NCBI RefSeq assembly: GCF_019097595.1
Contig: NC_080723.1
Span: 10,951,011-11,015,010, forward strand
Reading direction: 5' to 3'
DNA from: Hemibagrus wyckioides
Lineage: Eukaryota > Chordata > Actinopteri > Siluriformes > Bagridae
Length of the DNA stretch: 64,000 nucleotides
In this document: positions 63,201 to 64,000 of the stretch, piece by piece
How the letters are laid out: every line of letters starts with the position of its first letter
Position numbering within the stretch: position 1 is the stretch's first letter
Notes under the pieces: model-generated
Databases searched by the model: none
Seen by the model: only the letters and a program-made list of their open reading frames with translations
What the model was told of the DNA's origin: nothing
Program-made: the position numbers and the translations under genes

Positions 63201-64000
63201 AGCTCTTACTGCAGTGTAACACACTCACAGGTACACGCTCTGAGGAATCTACCATCTTCCACATACACAAGCTCACACTTGACTGCATTGGCACGAGAAA
63301 TAGAGAGTAAGTCCCCCCCACCCAGACAGCATGGTGAGTTTGCTCTCTAAACTCCCGGCAGTGAAGGTTCTGGCGTTCGTACTCACGATCTCCTGACAAT
63401 GTTTTGTTTTTGTTTGTTTGTTTTTACTGACAAAGCAAAAACTAGGTGCTAATAGGCTGCTGCAGGAAGTGGAATCATTACATAAAACGGTTATTAAATG
63501 CAAATGAGCTGCCAGGAGAAAAATTTCAAATGTTTTTTTTTGGGCAGAATTTGCATTTTATCAATGACTTTCTACCCGTGAAATCAGAACCTCAGCTATT
63601 CTTCAGACCAAATTACATTTGAAGTGTATCAGGCAGTACATTCTGCCTAATGTATACATGGTGTTTATGATGTTTAACAGATTTCAGCAGCCACACGATT
63701 ATCTACAGCAGATCCTGCAAGACTGAACTCGAAATGGTTCACGTCTGATTTACAGACAGAACGAAGACCAGGCCACAGCGTGTGTTTATTTTTTTTTTTT
63801 ACCCAAACACTCCCAGTGATGTCCAACACTTTTTGGCATTGTACAATGTCAGTCACTGAAATCGTCACAGCTTTATCTGTTTAACACACAAAGACAAATG
63901 AAAAGTTTTTAAAGATAGTTTAGCTCTTCACACACCGTATTAACATCCGTCTCTGTCTGATCAGAAACGAATAGCCATTTACACCTGGCATTTTGAATGC
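59348..64000. other. Non-coding stretch to the window edge, no gene seen
   Basis: GA at 60191-60253, TA near 60535-60549, a cluster of GGTGAT/ATCACC hairpins at 60857-61007 and palindromic TACATGTA-rich DNA at about 61110-61170. No 5' UTR exon or CpG-rich promoter could be assigned to the plexin gene. Confidence 0.5.
60191..60253. repeat. (GA)n microsatellite with a G-run
   Basis: AAGAGAGAGGGGGGG then about 48 bases of GA with one AA interruption. Confidence 0.95.

Overview
The window looks like teleost fish nuclear DNA. One exon of a vertebrate gene sits at the left edge, with strong splice signals on the minus strand. The other roughly 62.7 kb is AT-rich non-coding DNA with very many microsatellites, several fish-type Tc1-like transposons and fish-type SINE and short interspersed repeats. 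The repeat set (Tc1 families with TA target sites, a tRNA-derived SINE, the element beginning with repeated AATTC units) would fit an otophysan such as a catfish or characin, but that is recall of repeat families and not a test.

The only gene I can support is a plexin of the B subfamily, most like plexin-B2. Its first coding exon (132-1277, minus strand) carries the start codon, a signal peptide and most of the sema domain. A consensus acceptor lies just before the ATG and a GTGAGT donor ends the exon. Because an acceptor precedes the ATG, at least one 5' UTR exon and the promoter must lie upstream, to the right in this window or beyond it. Most of the window is therefore probably 5' intron or upstream flank. 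I could not locate the upstream exon.

Layout: 2.8-5.9 kb, a pair of long inverted arms around 2.2 kb. 13.5-14.5 kb, Tc1 scraps and a nearly perfect fold-back. 17.9-19.0 kb, a decayed Tc1-like element. 24.4-24.7 kb, a Tc1 scrap. 26.7-27.6 kb, an AAGAG-rich purine array. 31.1-31.7 and 35.5-36.7 kb, two copies of another Tc1-like family in opposite orientation, the second interrupted by a different repeat. 40.3-43.7 kb, a 3.4 kb A/C/T-only style array. 44.8-45.2 kb, a possible MITE. 45.5-47.7 kb, a nest in which a Tc1 and a second repeat split one SINE. 58.4-59.3 kb, a 32-bp minisatellite with a 352-bp higher-order period.

I see no RNA gene, no CRISPR array, no retroviral or LINE coding region and no novel multi-gene system. 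The notable content is repeat architecture. Stretches that look like possible conserved non-coding elements are listed at low confidence because no alignment was possible.
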